Assembly (NCBI RefSeq): GCF_004027225.2
Contig: NW_022651106.1
Coordinates: 62,001-126,000 of the forward strand
Source of the DNA: Strigops habroptila
Lineage: Eukaryota > Chordata > Aves > Psittaciformes > Psittacidae
Direction of reading: 5' to 3'
DNA: 64,000 bases
The translations under genes and the position numbers were made by a program. The number at the start of each line of letters is the position of its first letter. The stretch's first letter is position 1. The notes below the pieces were generated by a model, which saw only the letters and a list, made by a program, of their open reading frames with translations, ran no database searches and was not told the origin of the DNA. Shown here in pieces: positions 42,671 to 52,257 of this stretch.

Positions 42671-42840
42671 GGCCACTGCTCTGCCCCACAAGTGGGGGGG
42701 GGGTCACCCCTTATAGCCCCCTATGGGGGGTGGGGGCGGAGGGGGCGTGGCCTGGGCGAGGCCCCGCCCCCCGGTGACGTCACCACCGCGCGCGCGCGCG
42801 CGCCCCCCCCCCCCCCCCGGCCTTGGCCCCTTGTTTGTGT
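42671..42840 (-). promoter_or_regulatory. PCK2: PCK2 promoter with full CRE palindrome
   Basis: CpG-rich sequence just upstream of the start codon. TGACGTCA at 42,775-42,782 is a perfect cAMP-response element 105 bp from the ATG. GC boxes (GGGGGCGG, GCCCCGCCCC) surround it. Upstream, at about 42,786-42,803, is an uninterrupted run of alternating CG followed by a C-run of about 16. The context of the start codon (G at -3) is acceptable. Confidence 0.6.
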
Positions 42841-42844
42841 AGGG

Positions 42845-43465
42845 TCGGCTGGAAAACAATGGGGGGGTTATGGGGCAGCCCATGGCACCCCTGAGTGCTT
42901 ATGGGGCACCTATGACCCCCCATAAGTGGTTACGGGACACCCCAGAGCGCCTATATGTGGCTATGGGGCACCCCGTAGCACCCATAAGTGGTTATGGGGC
43001 ACCTATGACCCCCCATAAGCGCCCCATATGACACCCAGGACCCCCCATACGTGGTTATGGGGCACCCCATAGTGCCCATAAGTGGTTATGGGGCACCCCA
43101 TAGCGCCTGTAAGTGGTTATGGGGTTCCTATAACTCCCCATAAGTGCTTATGGGGCACCCCATACTGCCTATAAGTGGTTATGGGCTTCCTATAACCCCC
43201 CATAAGTACTTATGGGGCGCCCCATAGCGCCTATAAGTGGTTATGGGGCACCCTATAGTGCCTATAAGTGGTTATGGGGCACCTATGACCCCCCGTAAGT
43301 ACTTATGGGGCACCCCATAACCCCCCCATAAGCACTTATGGGGCGCCCCATAGCACCCAGCACCCCACATAGCACCCATAACCCCCCCATAAGTGGCTAT
43401 GGGGCACCCCACACGGCACCCGTTCCCCTCCATAAGCACTTATGGGGCGCCCCATAGCGCCCCCA
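42845..43465. repeat. GTTATGGGGCACCCCATAGCGCCTATAAGTG array
   Basis: About a dozen diverged copies of a 45-60 bp unit, GGTTATGGGGCACCCCATAGCG followed by CCTATAAGTG. Units contain internal inverted repeats (TATGGGGC/GCCCCATA) and could form hairpins. Lies between the PCK2 promoter and the unique element at 43.5 kb. Confidence 0.85.
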
Positions 43466-43479
43466 AGAGATCTCCCTGA

Positions 43480-43800
43480 CCGGAGCCGCGCGTTCCCTCA
43501 GCCCGCAGCGCTTCGGCCGCCGTTTCCCGGCGCAAAGCGGCTCTCAAAGGGCTCAGCTCACGGCGGGGGCTTTGATCAATTCCCCGCGCTCATTAATTAC
43601 CGCTAATTAGTTGATATTAATGAATTAAAGGCGATCAAAGGCGCACCCCCCCCCCCCCCAAATTGGGGCCGCCAAAATGGCGGCGGAGCCTGAGGCGGGG
43701 AAGGGGAGGGGGGGAAATGGCGGCTGCGCATGCGCGGAGGGAGGAGGGAGGGCGCGGGAGGGAGGGCGGAAGTAGGGCAGGAAGTGCGCATGCGCTGCAG
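43480..43800. promoter_or_regulatory. Orphan CpG promoter with paired TCF/LEF and homeodomain motifs
   Basis: Non-repetitive 320 bp. 43,570-43,577 CTTTGATC and 43,633-43,640 GATCAAAG are inverted perfect TCF/LEF motifs; between them lie TAATTA (43,594-43,599) and CTAATTAG (43,603-43,610), homeodomain-type palindromes, in an AT-rich patch. Then two YY1 motifs, AAAATGGCGGC (43,674-43,684) and AAATGGCGGC (43,715-43,724), two perfect NRF1 motifs GCGCATGCGC (43,726-43,735 and 43,786-43,795) and an ETS motif CGGAAGT (43,767-43,773). This combination is typical of a housekeeping CpG promoter. No coding exon is attached; it might be a distal PCK2 start or serve an unrecognised transcript. Confidence 0.55.
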
Positions 43801-44345
43801 GGCCCCATAGAGACCTATGGAGCCCCATAGACACCCCATAGCGCCCCATAGACCCCCATAGAGCCCTATAGACACCCCATAGATACCCCATAGACACCCC
43901 ATAGAGCCCTATAGACATCCCATAGCGCCCCATAGACACCCCATAGCGCCCCACAGACACCCCATAGAGCCCCTAAAGACCCACATAGCCCCCCATAAAC
44001 AACCCATTGCACCCCATAGCCACTCTATAGAGCCCTATAGACACCCCACAGACACAATAGATCCCCTAAAGACCCCCATAGACAGCCCATTGCGCCCCAT
44101 AGCCACTCTATAGACCCCCATAGGCACCCTGTATATACCCATAGTCTTCTATAGACACCCTATAGAGCCCCATAGACACCCCATAACTCCCTATAGACAC
44201 CCCACAGCCCCCCTTAGAGCCCCATAACTCCCCATAGACACCCCATAGAACCCTATAACTCCCCATAGACACCCCATAGCCCCCTGTAGACACCCCATAG
44301 AGCCCCACAGACCCCCCATAATGCCCCATAACGCCCCATAACCAC
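43800..44345. repeat. CCCCATAGACACC array downstream of PABPN1
   Basis: 11-22 bp units on the CCCCATAG core, with AACTCCCCATAGACACC variants. No exon seen. Confidence 0.88.
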
Positions 44346-44377
44346 ACACAAACACCCTCATCTCCCCCTGGGGCCAC

Positions 44378-44383
44378 TTTATT
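44378..44383 (-). promoter_or_regulatory. PABPN1: AATAAA signal, probable PABPN1 transcript end
   Basis: AATAAA on the minus strand, about 640 bases after the PABPN1 stop codon and just before the CCCCATAG array. Reasonable end of the PABPN1 3'UTR. Confidence 0.55.
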
Positions 44384-44479
44384 ACCCCCCCCCAACAACC
44401 ACCCCCCCCCCCATTGCTGTGGGGAGACACACACACACCCCCCCCATTGATGTGGGGCTGCCCCATAACCACCCCCCCC

Positions 44480-45070
44480 CCCGCCCCACGGCGACGTCCT
44501 CCATGGGGTCCACCACCTGCAACGATAAAGACACTGAAGGTCTATGGGGGGGGGGGGGGCACCCCCCATTGACCCCCCCCCCAATCCAACATGGTACGGT
44601 CCATGGGTCCAATGGGTGTCAATGGGAGGGGGACGGGAACGGGACCCATATTGACCCCCCCAATCCAACATGGTATCATCCATGGGTCCAATGGGGCCCG
44701 CTATGGGGCGGACCATAAGGTCTATGGGAGGGGGACACCCCCCCCCCAGTTCAACATGGTACGGTCCATGGGTCCAATGGGTGTCAATGGGGCGGTACCA
44801 AGAGGCCTATGGGAGGGGGGGGGCCCACATTGACCCCCCCAATTCAACATGGTACAGTCCATGGGGCCAATGGGTGTCAATGGGGCGGTACCAAGAAGTC
44901 TATGGGGAGACGGGGGGGGTTAAAAGAGAAGGGGGGGGACACACACAGAGACCCCCCTCATTGACAACCACCACCCCCCCACCCCCCCATAGCCGAGGTG
45001 GGAGCGTCCGTGGGTCCGCTGGGGGTCAATATGGGGAGTACCAGGAGGTGGCTCTGGCCCGGCCCCTGTG
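44480..45070 (-). repeat. Tandem copies related to the PABPN1 last exon
   Basis: CAACATGGTACGGTCCATGG words start at about 44,587, 44,666, 44,753 and 44,844 (spacing 79-91 bp). Each unit continues GGTCCAATGGGTGTCAATGGGG and GGTACCAAGAAGTCTATGG. The true PABPN1 last exon (45,026-45,065) reads GGGGGTCAATATGGGGAGTACCAGGAGGTGGCTCTGG in the same positions and looks like one more member of the array. At about 44,500-44,525 an acceptor-like TTATCGTTGCAG (minus strand) precedes GTGGTGGACC; its role is unknown. Confidence 0.65.
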
Positions 45071-48000
45071 GGGGGACACGGAGGGTTATGGGGGGGCCGT
45101 GGGGGGATATGGGGGTGGATAGGGTATAACCCCCCCAAAACCCCCTTTAGGAGGCCATAGACCCCCTTTGGACCCCCCAAACCCCCTTTAGCCCCCCCAA
45201 ACCCCCCTTTAGGACCCCCCAAACTCCCTTTAATCCCCCATAAACCCCCTTAAAACCCCATTAAACCCCTTTTAGCCCCCCCAAACCCCCTTTACCCCCC
45301 CCAAGCCCCCTTTAGTCCCCCATAAACCCCCTTAGATCCCCTTTAAACCCCTTTACTCCCTCTCAAACCCCCTTTATCCCCCCATAAACCCCTTTAGGAC
45401 CCCCCAAACTCCCTTCATTCCCCCCCAGACTCCCTTTAGGACCCCCCAGATCCCTTTTAGGCCCCCCAAACCCCCTTTACCCCCCCATAAACCCCCTTTA
45501 TCCCCCCCAAACCCCATTTAGTCCCCCCCAAGCCCCCTTTAAGCCCCATTAAACCCCTTTACTCCCTCTCAAACCCCCTTTAGTCCCCCATTAACCCTGT
45601 TTAAACCCCATTAAACCCCCTTTCTCTCCCCCCACACCCCCTTTAGACCCCATTAAACTCCCTTTAGACCCCCCCAAGCCCCATTTGGACCCCTCCAAAC
45701 CCCCTTTATCCCCCCCCCAAACCCCCTTTAGTTCCCCCCCACACTCCCTTTAGACCCCATTAAACCCCCTTTAGACCCCCCCAAGCCCCATTTGGACCCC
45801 TCCAAACCCCCTTTATCCTCCCCAAACCCCCTTTAGTCCCCCCCAAACCCCCTTTATCCCCCCCCAAACCCCCTTTAAACCCCTTTACTCCCTCTCAAAC
45901 CCCCTTTAGACCCCATTAAACCCCATGGAGACCCCGCAGGAGCGGCTCGCACCGGTAGGCCCTGCCGCGGGCGCGGCTGTACCCGCTGTAGAAGCGGGCG
46001 CGGGAGGCGCTGTAGCCGCCGCCGCGGCCCCGGTAGCGGCTGCGGGGGAAGCCTCTGTCCGTGGTGCTGATCCCGGGCCGGTTCGTGCGCTTCGGGATCA
46101 CCTGCGGCGCGCCGCGGGCCGTCAGGGGCGGGGCCCAGCCATGTATGGCGGCGCCGAGCCATGTATGGGCGGTGCCGAGCCGCGAGGGGCGGGGTTTAGC
46201 CATGTATGGGCCGTGCCGAGGCAGGAGGGCCGTGGCTTAGCCATGTATGGGGAAGCTGAGACATACATGGGGGCGCAGAGGCGTGAGGGGCGTGGTTTAG
46301 CCATGTATGGGGATGCTGAGCCATACATGGGGGGCGCCGAAGCGGGAGGGGCGTGGCTTAGCCATGTATGGGGATGCTGAGACATATATGGGGGTGCTGA
46401 GGCGTGAAGGGCGAGGCTTAGGCATGTATGGGGGTGTTAATGTATGAAGGGGCGGGGCTTGGGCACTAAGGGGCGTGGTTTAGCCATGTATGGGCGCTGC
46501 TGAGCCATATATGGGGCATGCCAAAGTGTGAAGGGCAGGGCTTAGGCATGTATGGGGGTGTTAATGAGTGAAGGGGCGGGGCTTATGCACTAAGGGGCGT
46601 GGTTTAGCCACATATGGGTGATGGTAAGATTTAAAGGGGCGTGGTTTAGGTGTAAGGGGGTGTGGTTTAGCCATATATGGGTGTTCTTAAGGCATAAAAG
46701 GGGCGTGGTTTAGCCATAAGGAGCATGGTTTAGCCATATATGGGTGGTGCTAGGGCATGAGGGGCGAGGCTTAGCCATATATGGTGGGATGATAAGGTGT
46801 GAAGGGCGTGGTTTAGGCACTAAGGGGCGTGGCTTAGCCATATATGGGTGATGGTAAGGCATGAAGGGGCATGGTTTAGCCATAAGGGGCATGGTTTATC
46901 CATATATGGGTGGTGCTAAGGGGTAAAGGGGCGTGGTTTAGCCCTACATGGGTGGTCTTAAGCAATAATGGGCACGGATTAACCATACATGGGTGGTGGT
47001 AACGCATAAAGGGGCGTGGTTTACCCATAAGGGGCGCGGTTTACCCATATGTGGGTGATACCAGGACACAAAGGGGGCGTGGTTTAGCCATATATGGGTC
47101 ATCCTAAGGCCTAAAGGGGCAGGCTTTAGCCACAAGGGGCACGGTTTAGCCATGTACGGGTGGTGCTGGGGCATAGAGGGGTGTGGTTTAGCCATATATG
47201 GGTGACCCTAAGGCCTAAAGGGGCGTGCTTTAGCTCTAAGGGGCACAGTTTGCCCATATATGGGTGACGGTAAGGCATGAAGGGGCGGGGCTTAGCCATA
47301 AGAGGCGCGGTTTAGTCACATATGGATAGCGTTAAGGCAGAAAAGGGCGCGGCTTAGGCATATATGGGTGGTATTAAGACGTTAAGGACTGTAGTTTAAC
47401 CATATATGGATGACCTTAAGGCTTAAAGGGGCGTGGTTTACCCGTAACGGGCGTGGCTTAGCCCTATGTGGGTGACATTAAGGCATTAAGGGGCATGGCT
47501 TAGCCATATATGGGGACACTAATGCAGAAATGGGTGTGGTTTGGCTCCGAGGGGGCGTGGCTTAGCCATATACGGGTGGTGCTAAGGGATAAAGGGGCAT
47601 GGCTTATCCATAGATGGGTGGTGCTGAAGCAGAAAGGGGCGTGGCTTAGCTCTAAAGGGGCGTGGCTTATCCATATGCAGGTGGTGCTAAGGCATGAAGG
47701 CGGCGTGGCTTAGCCATATATGGGTGATATAAGCCATTAAAGGGTGCAGTTTAGCCATATACGGGTGCTCTTAAGGCCTGAAGGGGTGTGGTTTCCCCAC
47801 AAGGGGTGTGGCTTAGCCACATACAGGTGGCGCTAAGACATAAAGGAGTGTGGTTTAGCCATATATGGATGCTGCTGATGCAGAAAGGGGCGTGGTTTAG
47901 CCATATATAGGTGATACAAGCCATTAAGGGGCAGGGTTTTTCCATATGTGGGTGGTGCTAACGCATAAAGGGGCACAGTTTATCCCTAAGGGGGCATAGC

Positions 48001-49549
48001 TTATCCATATATAGATGCTGCTAAGGCATAAAGGGGCGTGGTTTAGCTCTAAGGGGGCATGGCTTAGCCATACAAGGATGGTGCTAAGGCATAAAGGGGC
48101 ATGGTTTAGCTCTAAGGGGGCGTGCCTTAGCCATATATGGGCGGCGCTAAGACATGAAGGCGCTTGGCCCTAAAAGGCTAATCCCTCCCTCCCTGCCCGC
48201 GGCCACAGCTCAGAGCACTATGGGGGCTCCCACCCTGCTATGGGGGGCTCCTGCCCCACTATGGGGGGCCCTACCCCGCTATGGGGGGCTCCTGCCCGCT
48301 ATGGGGGCTCCCACCCTGCTATGGGGGGCCCTACCCCGCTATGGGGGGCCCTACCTTGATCTGCCTCCCTCGGAAGAGGGACTCATCGAGCGCCATGGAC
48401 GTCCTCACCGACTCCTTGTCGGAGAACTCGATGTAGGCGAAGCTGGGGGGGGGGACGGGACACACACACAGACACGAGGCCGCTGTCAGCGGGGCGCGCC
48501 CCACACTTGTGGGGCAGGGCTGGGGGGCGCGAGCCCCGCACTGACCCCTTCGGGTGCCCGCTGTACTTGTCGCACAGGATGGTGACGCGGTTCACGGAGC
48601 CGCAGCCGTGGAAATGCGCCTCCAGCTCCTCCGCGGTCGCCCCATAGTCCACCTGAAGGGGGTCAAAGGGGGTGGGGGGTTTTTTGGGGGGCGGTCACCC
48701 CGATGCACTTGGGGGGCTGCCCCCCCCCCCCCCCCCCCCCACACACACACACAGGGGGTGACCCACGGACTCACGTTGCCCACGTAGATGGAGCGAGCGT
48801 CGGCTTCCATCTTCTCCTCCAAGGACATGATGACCGGGCCGGCTACAGGGGACACAGAGCCCCATAGCGCCCCATAGCACCCCATAGCGCCCCACAGACC
48901 TCCATTGACACTTGGTACAGCTCCATAGACACCCCATAGCACCCCATAGAGTGCCATAACCCCCCTATAGACTCCCGTAGGCCCCCCCAGACACCCTATA
49001 GACCCCATAGCACCCCATAGACCCCCACTGACACACTGTAGAGGTCCACAGACCCCCCATAAACCCTCATAGACACCCCATAGCCCCATTGACACCCCAT
49101 AGATACCCATAGACACCCCATAGCACCCCATAGCCTCCCATAGACACCCCATAGATACCCCATAGCCCCCCATAGTCACCCCACAGCCCCTCATAGACAC
49201 CCCATAGCCCCCCATTCACACCCCGTACACACCCATAGCCCCCCCATAGCACCCATAGATACCCCATAGCACCCCCTCAGACACCCCATATATCCCCACA
49301 GTCACCCCATAGCCCCCCATAGACACCCCATAGCCCCCCATAGCCACCCCATAGCCCCCCATAGACACTCCGTAGCCCCCCCCAGCCCCCCCCGCCCCCC
49401 GGAGGTGGTTATGGGGTGCCCCCCCCAGGCTCACCATTGCCCGGGGGGGGGCTCATGTTCATCTGCTTCTCCACCTCGTTCTGCAGCTCTTTGAGCTTCT
49501 CGGCCTCCTCCTCCATCTCCCGCACCCGGGCCTTGATGGCCTCCAGCTC
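45026..49549 (-). CDS. PABPN1: PABPN1, nuclear poly(A)-binding protein 1 (first exon missing)
   Basis: Binds poly(A) tails in the nucleus, stimulates poly(A) polymerase and sets tail length. Six exons seen: 49,435-49,549; 48,775-48,842; 48,546-48,652; 48,355-48,442; 45,953-46,101; 45,026-45,065 (567 nt with stop). They encode the coiled coil [20 protein letters not shown], which stimulates the polymerase, then one RRM with RNP2 SIYVGNV and RNP1 KGFAYIEF, then the Arg-rich C-terminus ([17 protein letters not shown]) ending TSWYSPY, the nuclear-import and self-association part. Identity to mammalian PABPN1 is very high through the coiled coil and RRM; the Arg-rich part differs more. The exon for the acidic, Ala-rich N-terminus is not in the window and should lie upstream, in or past the N gap. 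Confidence 0.97.
45125..45920 (-). repeat. CCCCCTTTAGACCCCCC array, PABPN1 last intron
   Basis: About 40 copies of an 18-22 bp unit, AAACCCCCTTTAGTCCCCCC, with an about 130-bp block near 45,615-45,800 repeated in part. Fills the 887-bp intron before the final 40-nt exon. Confidence 0.9.
46135..48165 (-). repeat. Array with GGGGCGTGG and CCATATATGG in PABPN1
   Basis: About 2 kb of diverged 34-68 bp units: TAAGGCATAAAGGGGCGTGG, then TTTAGCCATATATGGGTGGTG. I count about 14 perfect CCATATATGG words (for example 46,734-46,743, 46,775-46,784, 46,838-46,847), which fit the SRF CArG consensus CC(A/T)6GG, and many near matches. The GGGGCGTGG words fit KLF/Sp1-type sites. The array lies in the intron between the exons ending at 48,355 and starting at 46,101. 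Confidence 0.88.
48190..48350 (-). repeat. CTATGGGGGGCCCTACCCCG short array
   Basis: Six to seven copies of a 20-24 bp unit (CTATGGGGGGCTCCTGCCC / CCTACCCCG) directly next to a PABPN1 splice donor at 48,355; the donor sequence CCCTACCTTGAT resembles a unit of the array. Confidence 0.75.
48850..49420 (-). repeat. CCCCATAGACACC array in a PABPN1 intron
   Basis: 11-22 bp units on the CCCCATAG core, as in the DCAF11 and PCK2 introns. No exon seen. Confidence 0.88.
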
Positions 49550-49604
49550 CTGGGGGCAGCGGCGGCTCCAGGCTCCCCCCGGGCTCAGGAGCCCCAAACC
49601 CCCC

Positions 49605-50977
49605 CAAACCCCCCAGGACCCTCCTTATAACCTCTATATCCCCCTAGAGCTGCCATATCCCTGCTATAACCCCCTATATCCCCCCCATAACTCCCCATAT
49701 CCCCCCCAGAGCCTCTCTATAGCTCCCTGTATCCCCCCTATAACCCCATCTAGCCCCCCATATCCCCCTATAACCGCCACATCCCCCCTATAACCCCCCA
49801 TATTCCCCCTGTATCTCCCCCCAAGCCTCTCTATAACCCCCATATCCCCCCTATAACCCCCCACATCCCCCCCGAGCCTCTCTATAACCCCTAAACCCCT
49901 CTTACAACCCCTATAACCACCATATCCCACTTATAACCTCCCCTATATCCCCCCTATAACCCCCCATATCCCCCCCAGAGCCTCTCTATAACCCCCAAAC
50001 CCTTCTTACAATCCCTATAACCCCCCATATCCCACTTATAAACCCCCACATCCCTGCTATATCCCTCTATATTACCCCCAGAGCCTCTCTATAATCTCCC
50101 AACCGTTCTTATAATGCCTATAACTGCCCTATAACCTCCCATATCCCCCCTGTAACTCCCCATAACCCCATATAACCCCCATAACCCCACATATCCCCCT
50201 CTATAACCCCACATAACCCCCCACATCCCCCCTATAACCCCCCATATCCTCCCTACAACCCCCCACATCCCCCTATAACCCCATATAACCCCTCATACTC
50301 CCCCAGAGCCTCTCTATAACCCCTAAACCCCTCTTACAACTCCTATAACCCCACATATCCCATTTACAACCCCCCATATCCCCCCTATAACCCCATGTAA
50401 CTCCCCATATCCCCCCCATAACCCACTCATAACCCCCCATATCCTCCCTATAACCCCATATAACTCCCCATATCCCCCCCATATCCCCCCTATAACCCCC
50501 CATATCCCCCCCGAGCCTCTCTATAACCCCCAAACCCCTCTTACAACCCCCATAACCCCACATATCCCATTTACAACCCCCCATATCCCCCCTATAACCC
50601 CATATAACTCCCCATATCCCCCCTATAACCTCCCATATCCCACTTATAACCCCCCAAATCCCCCCCAGAGCCTCTCTATAACTCCCAAACCCCTCTTACA
50701 ACCCCTATAACCCCCCATATCCCCCCTATACCCCCCCATATCCCATTTATAACCCTCCATATCCCCCCTATAACCCCATTTAACTCCCCATATCCCCCCA
50801 TAACCCCATATACCCCCCCATATCCCACTTATACCCCCCATATACCCACCCATAACCCCATATCCCCCCCATAACCCCATATACCCCCCATATCCCACCC
50901 ATAACCCCATATACCCCCCATATACCCCCCATATCCCCCCTATAACCCCCCATAACCCCCTATCCCCCCCCACCCCC
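49605..50977 (-). repeat. CCCCCTATAACCCCCCATATC array at the gap edge
   Basis: 20-25 bp units, with a higher-order block of about 100-230 bp marked by GAGCCTCTCTATAACCCC (near 49,708, 49,875, 49,978, 50,080, 50,305, 50,512, 50,668). Intron 1 of PABPN1 runs into the assembly gap here. Confidence 0.9.
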
Positions 50978-51077
50978 NNNNNNNNNNNNNNNNNNNNNNN
51001 NNNNNNNNNNNNNNNNNNNNNNNNNNNNNNNNNNNNNNNNNNNNNNNNNNNNNNNNNNNNNNNNNNNNNNNNNNNNN
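50978..51077. other. Assembly gap, 100 N
   Basis: Exactly 100 N, the usual placeholder for a gap of unknown size. Sequence on its right is the reverse complement of sequence about 30 kb to its left, so order and orientation across the gap are doubtful. Confidence 1.
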
Positions 51078-51084
51078 GGTCTAT

Positions 51085-52240
51085 GGGGGGGACATGGGGG
51101 CATATGGGGGTCTACGGAGGGTCTGTGGGGGGATATGGGGGTCTATGGGGGTGGGGCTGGGGTTATGGTGTGTCTATGGCGTGTCTATGGGGGGGATATG
51201 AGGTGTTAATGGGGGTTACGGGGTGTCTATGGGGCTCTATGGGGTGTCTATGGGGCTCTATGGGTGTCTATGGGGCTCTATGAGCTGTATGTGGGGGGAA
51301 ATGGGGTGTTAATGGGAGTTATGGGGCATCTGTGGCGGGTCTTTGGGGCTCTATGGGGCTCAATGCGGTCTCTATGGGGCTCTATGGGGTATCTGTGGGG
51401 GGATATGGGGTGTTAATGGGGGTTATTGGGTCTCTATGGGTCTCTGTGGGTCTCTATGGGGGGATATGGGGTGTCTGTGGGGCTCTATGGGGTATCGGTG
51501 GGTCTCTATGGCATGTCTATGGGGCTGTATGGGTATCTATGGGGCTCTATGAGGTATCTATGGGGCTCTCTGGGGTGGCTATGGGGGGATATGGGGTGTC
51601 TATGGGGCTCTATGGGGGGATATGGGGTGTCTATGGGGTGTCTATGAGGTATCTATGGGGCTCTATGGGGTGGCTATGGGGCTCTGTGGGGGATATGGGG
51701 TGTCTATGTGTCTCTGTGGGGTATCTATGGGTCTCTATGGGGTGTCTATGGGTCTCTATGGGTCTCTATGGGGTGTCTATGGGTCTCTATGGGGTGTCTA
51801 TGGGGTGTCTATGGGTCTCTATGGGGTCTCTATGGGTCTCTATGGGTCTCTATGGGGTGTCTATGGGTCTCTATGGGGTGTCTATGGGTCTCTATGGGTC
51901 TCTATGGGGTGTCTATGGGTCTCTATGGGGTGTCTATGGGGTGTCTATGGGTCTCTATGGGGTCTCTATGTGTCTCTATGGGTCTCTATGGGGTGTCTAT
52001 GGGTCTCTATGGGGTGTCTATGGGTCTCTATGGGGGCTCTATGGGTCTCTATGGGGTGTCTGTGGGTCTCTATGGGGTGTCTGTGGGTCTCTATGGGTCT
52101 CTATGGGGTGTCTGTGGGTCTCTATGGGGTGTCTGTGTGTCTCTGTGGGTCTCTATGGGGTCTCTATGGGGCTCTATGGGGCTCTATGTGTCTCTGTGGG
52201 TCTCTCTGGGTCTCCGTGTGTGCCCACGGGGCCTGACGGT
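51085..52240 (+). repeat. GGTCTCTATGGGTGTCTATGG array (copy of DCAF11 intron 5)
   Basis: Reverse complement of the array at 20,790-21,918, with several gains and losses of whole units. It ends at the acceptor of DCAF11 exon 6. Open frames within it are repeat-derived. Confidence 0.9.
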
Positions 52241-52257
52241 GGCCCCGCCCCCCGCAG

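Noticed and set aside
43677-43775. Short plus-strand frame starting MAAEPEAGK
   Set aside because: Looks like a typical protein start but ends after 32 codons, has no donor site, and consists of YY1 and NRF1 motifs. Kept as promoter sequence, not as a gene.
44400-44525. Possible extra exon, acceptor TTATCGTTGCAG then VVDPMEDVAVG frame
   Set aside because: The acceptor is good, but the frame runs straight into low-complexity Gly/Trp sequence and no gene match is recognised. Probably part of the PABPN1 3'UTR or a chance site.
1-50977. CRISPR-like or satellite-centromere arrays
   Set aside because: Repeat units are directly tandem and degenerate without unique spacers, and they sit inside introns of vertebrate genes. 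Neither CRISPR nor a centromeric satellite fits.
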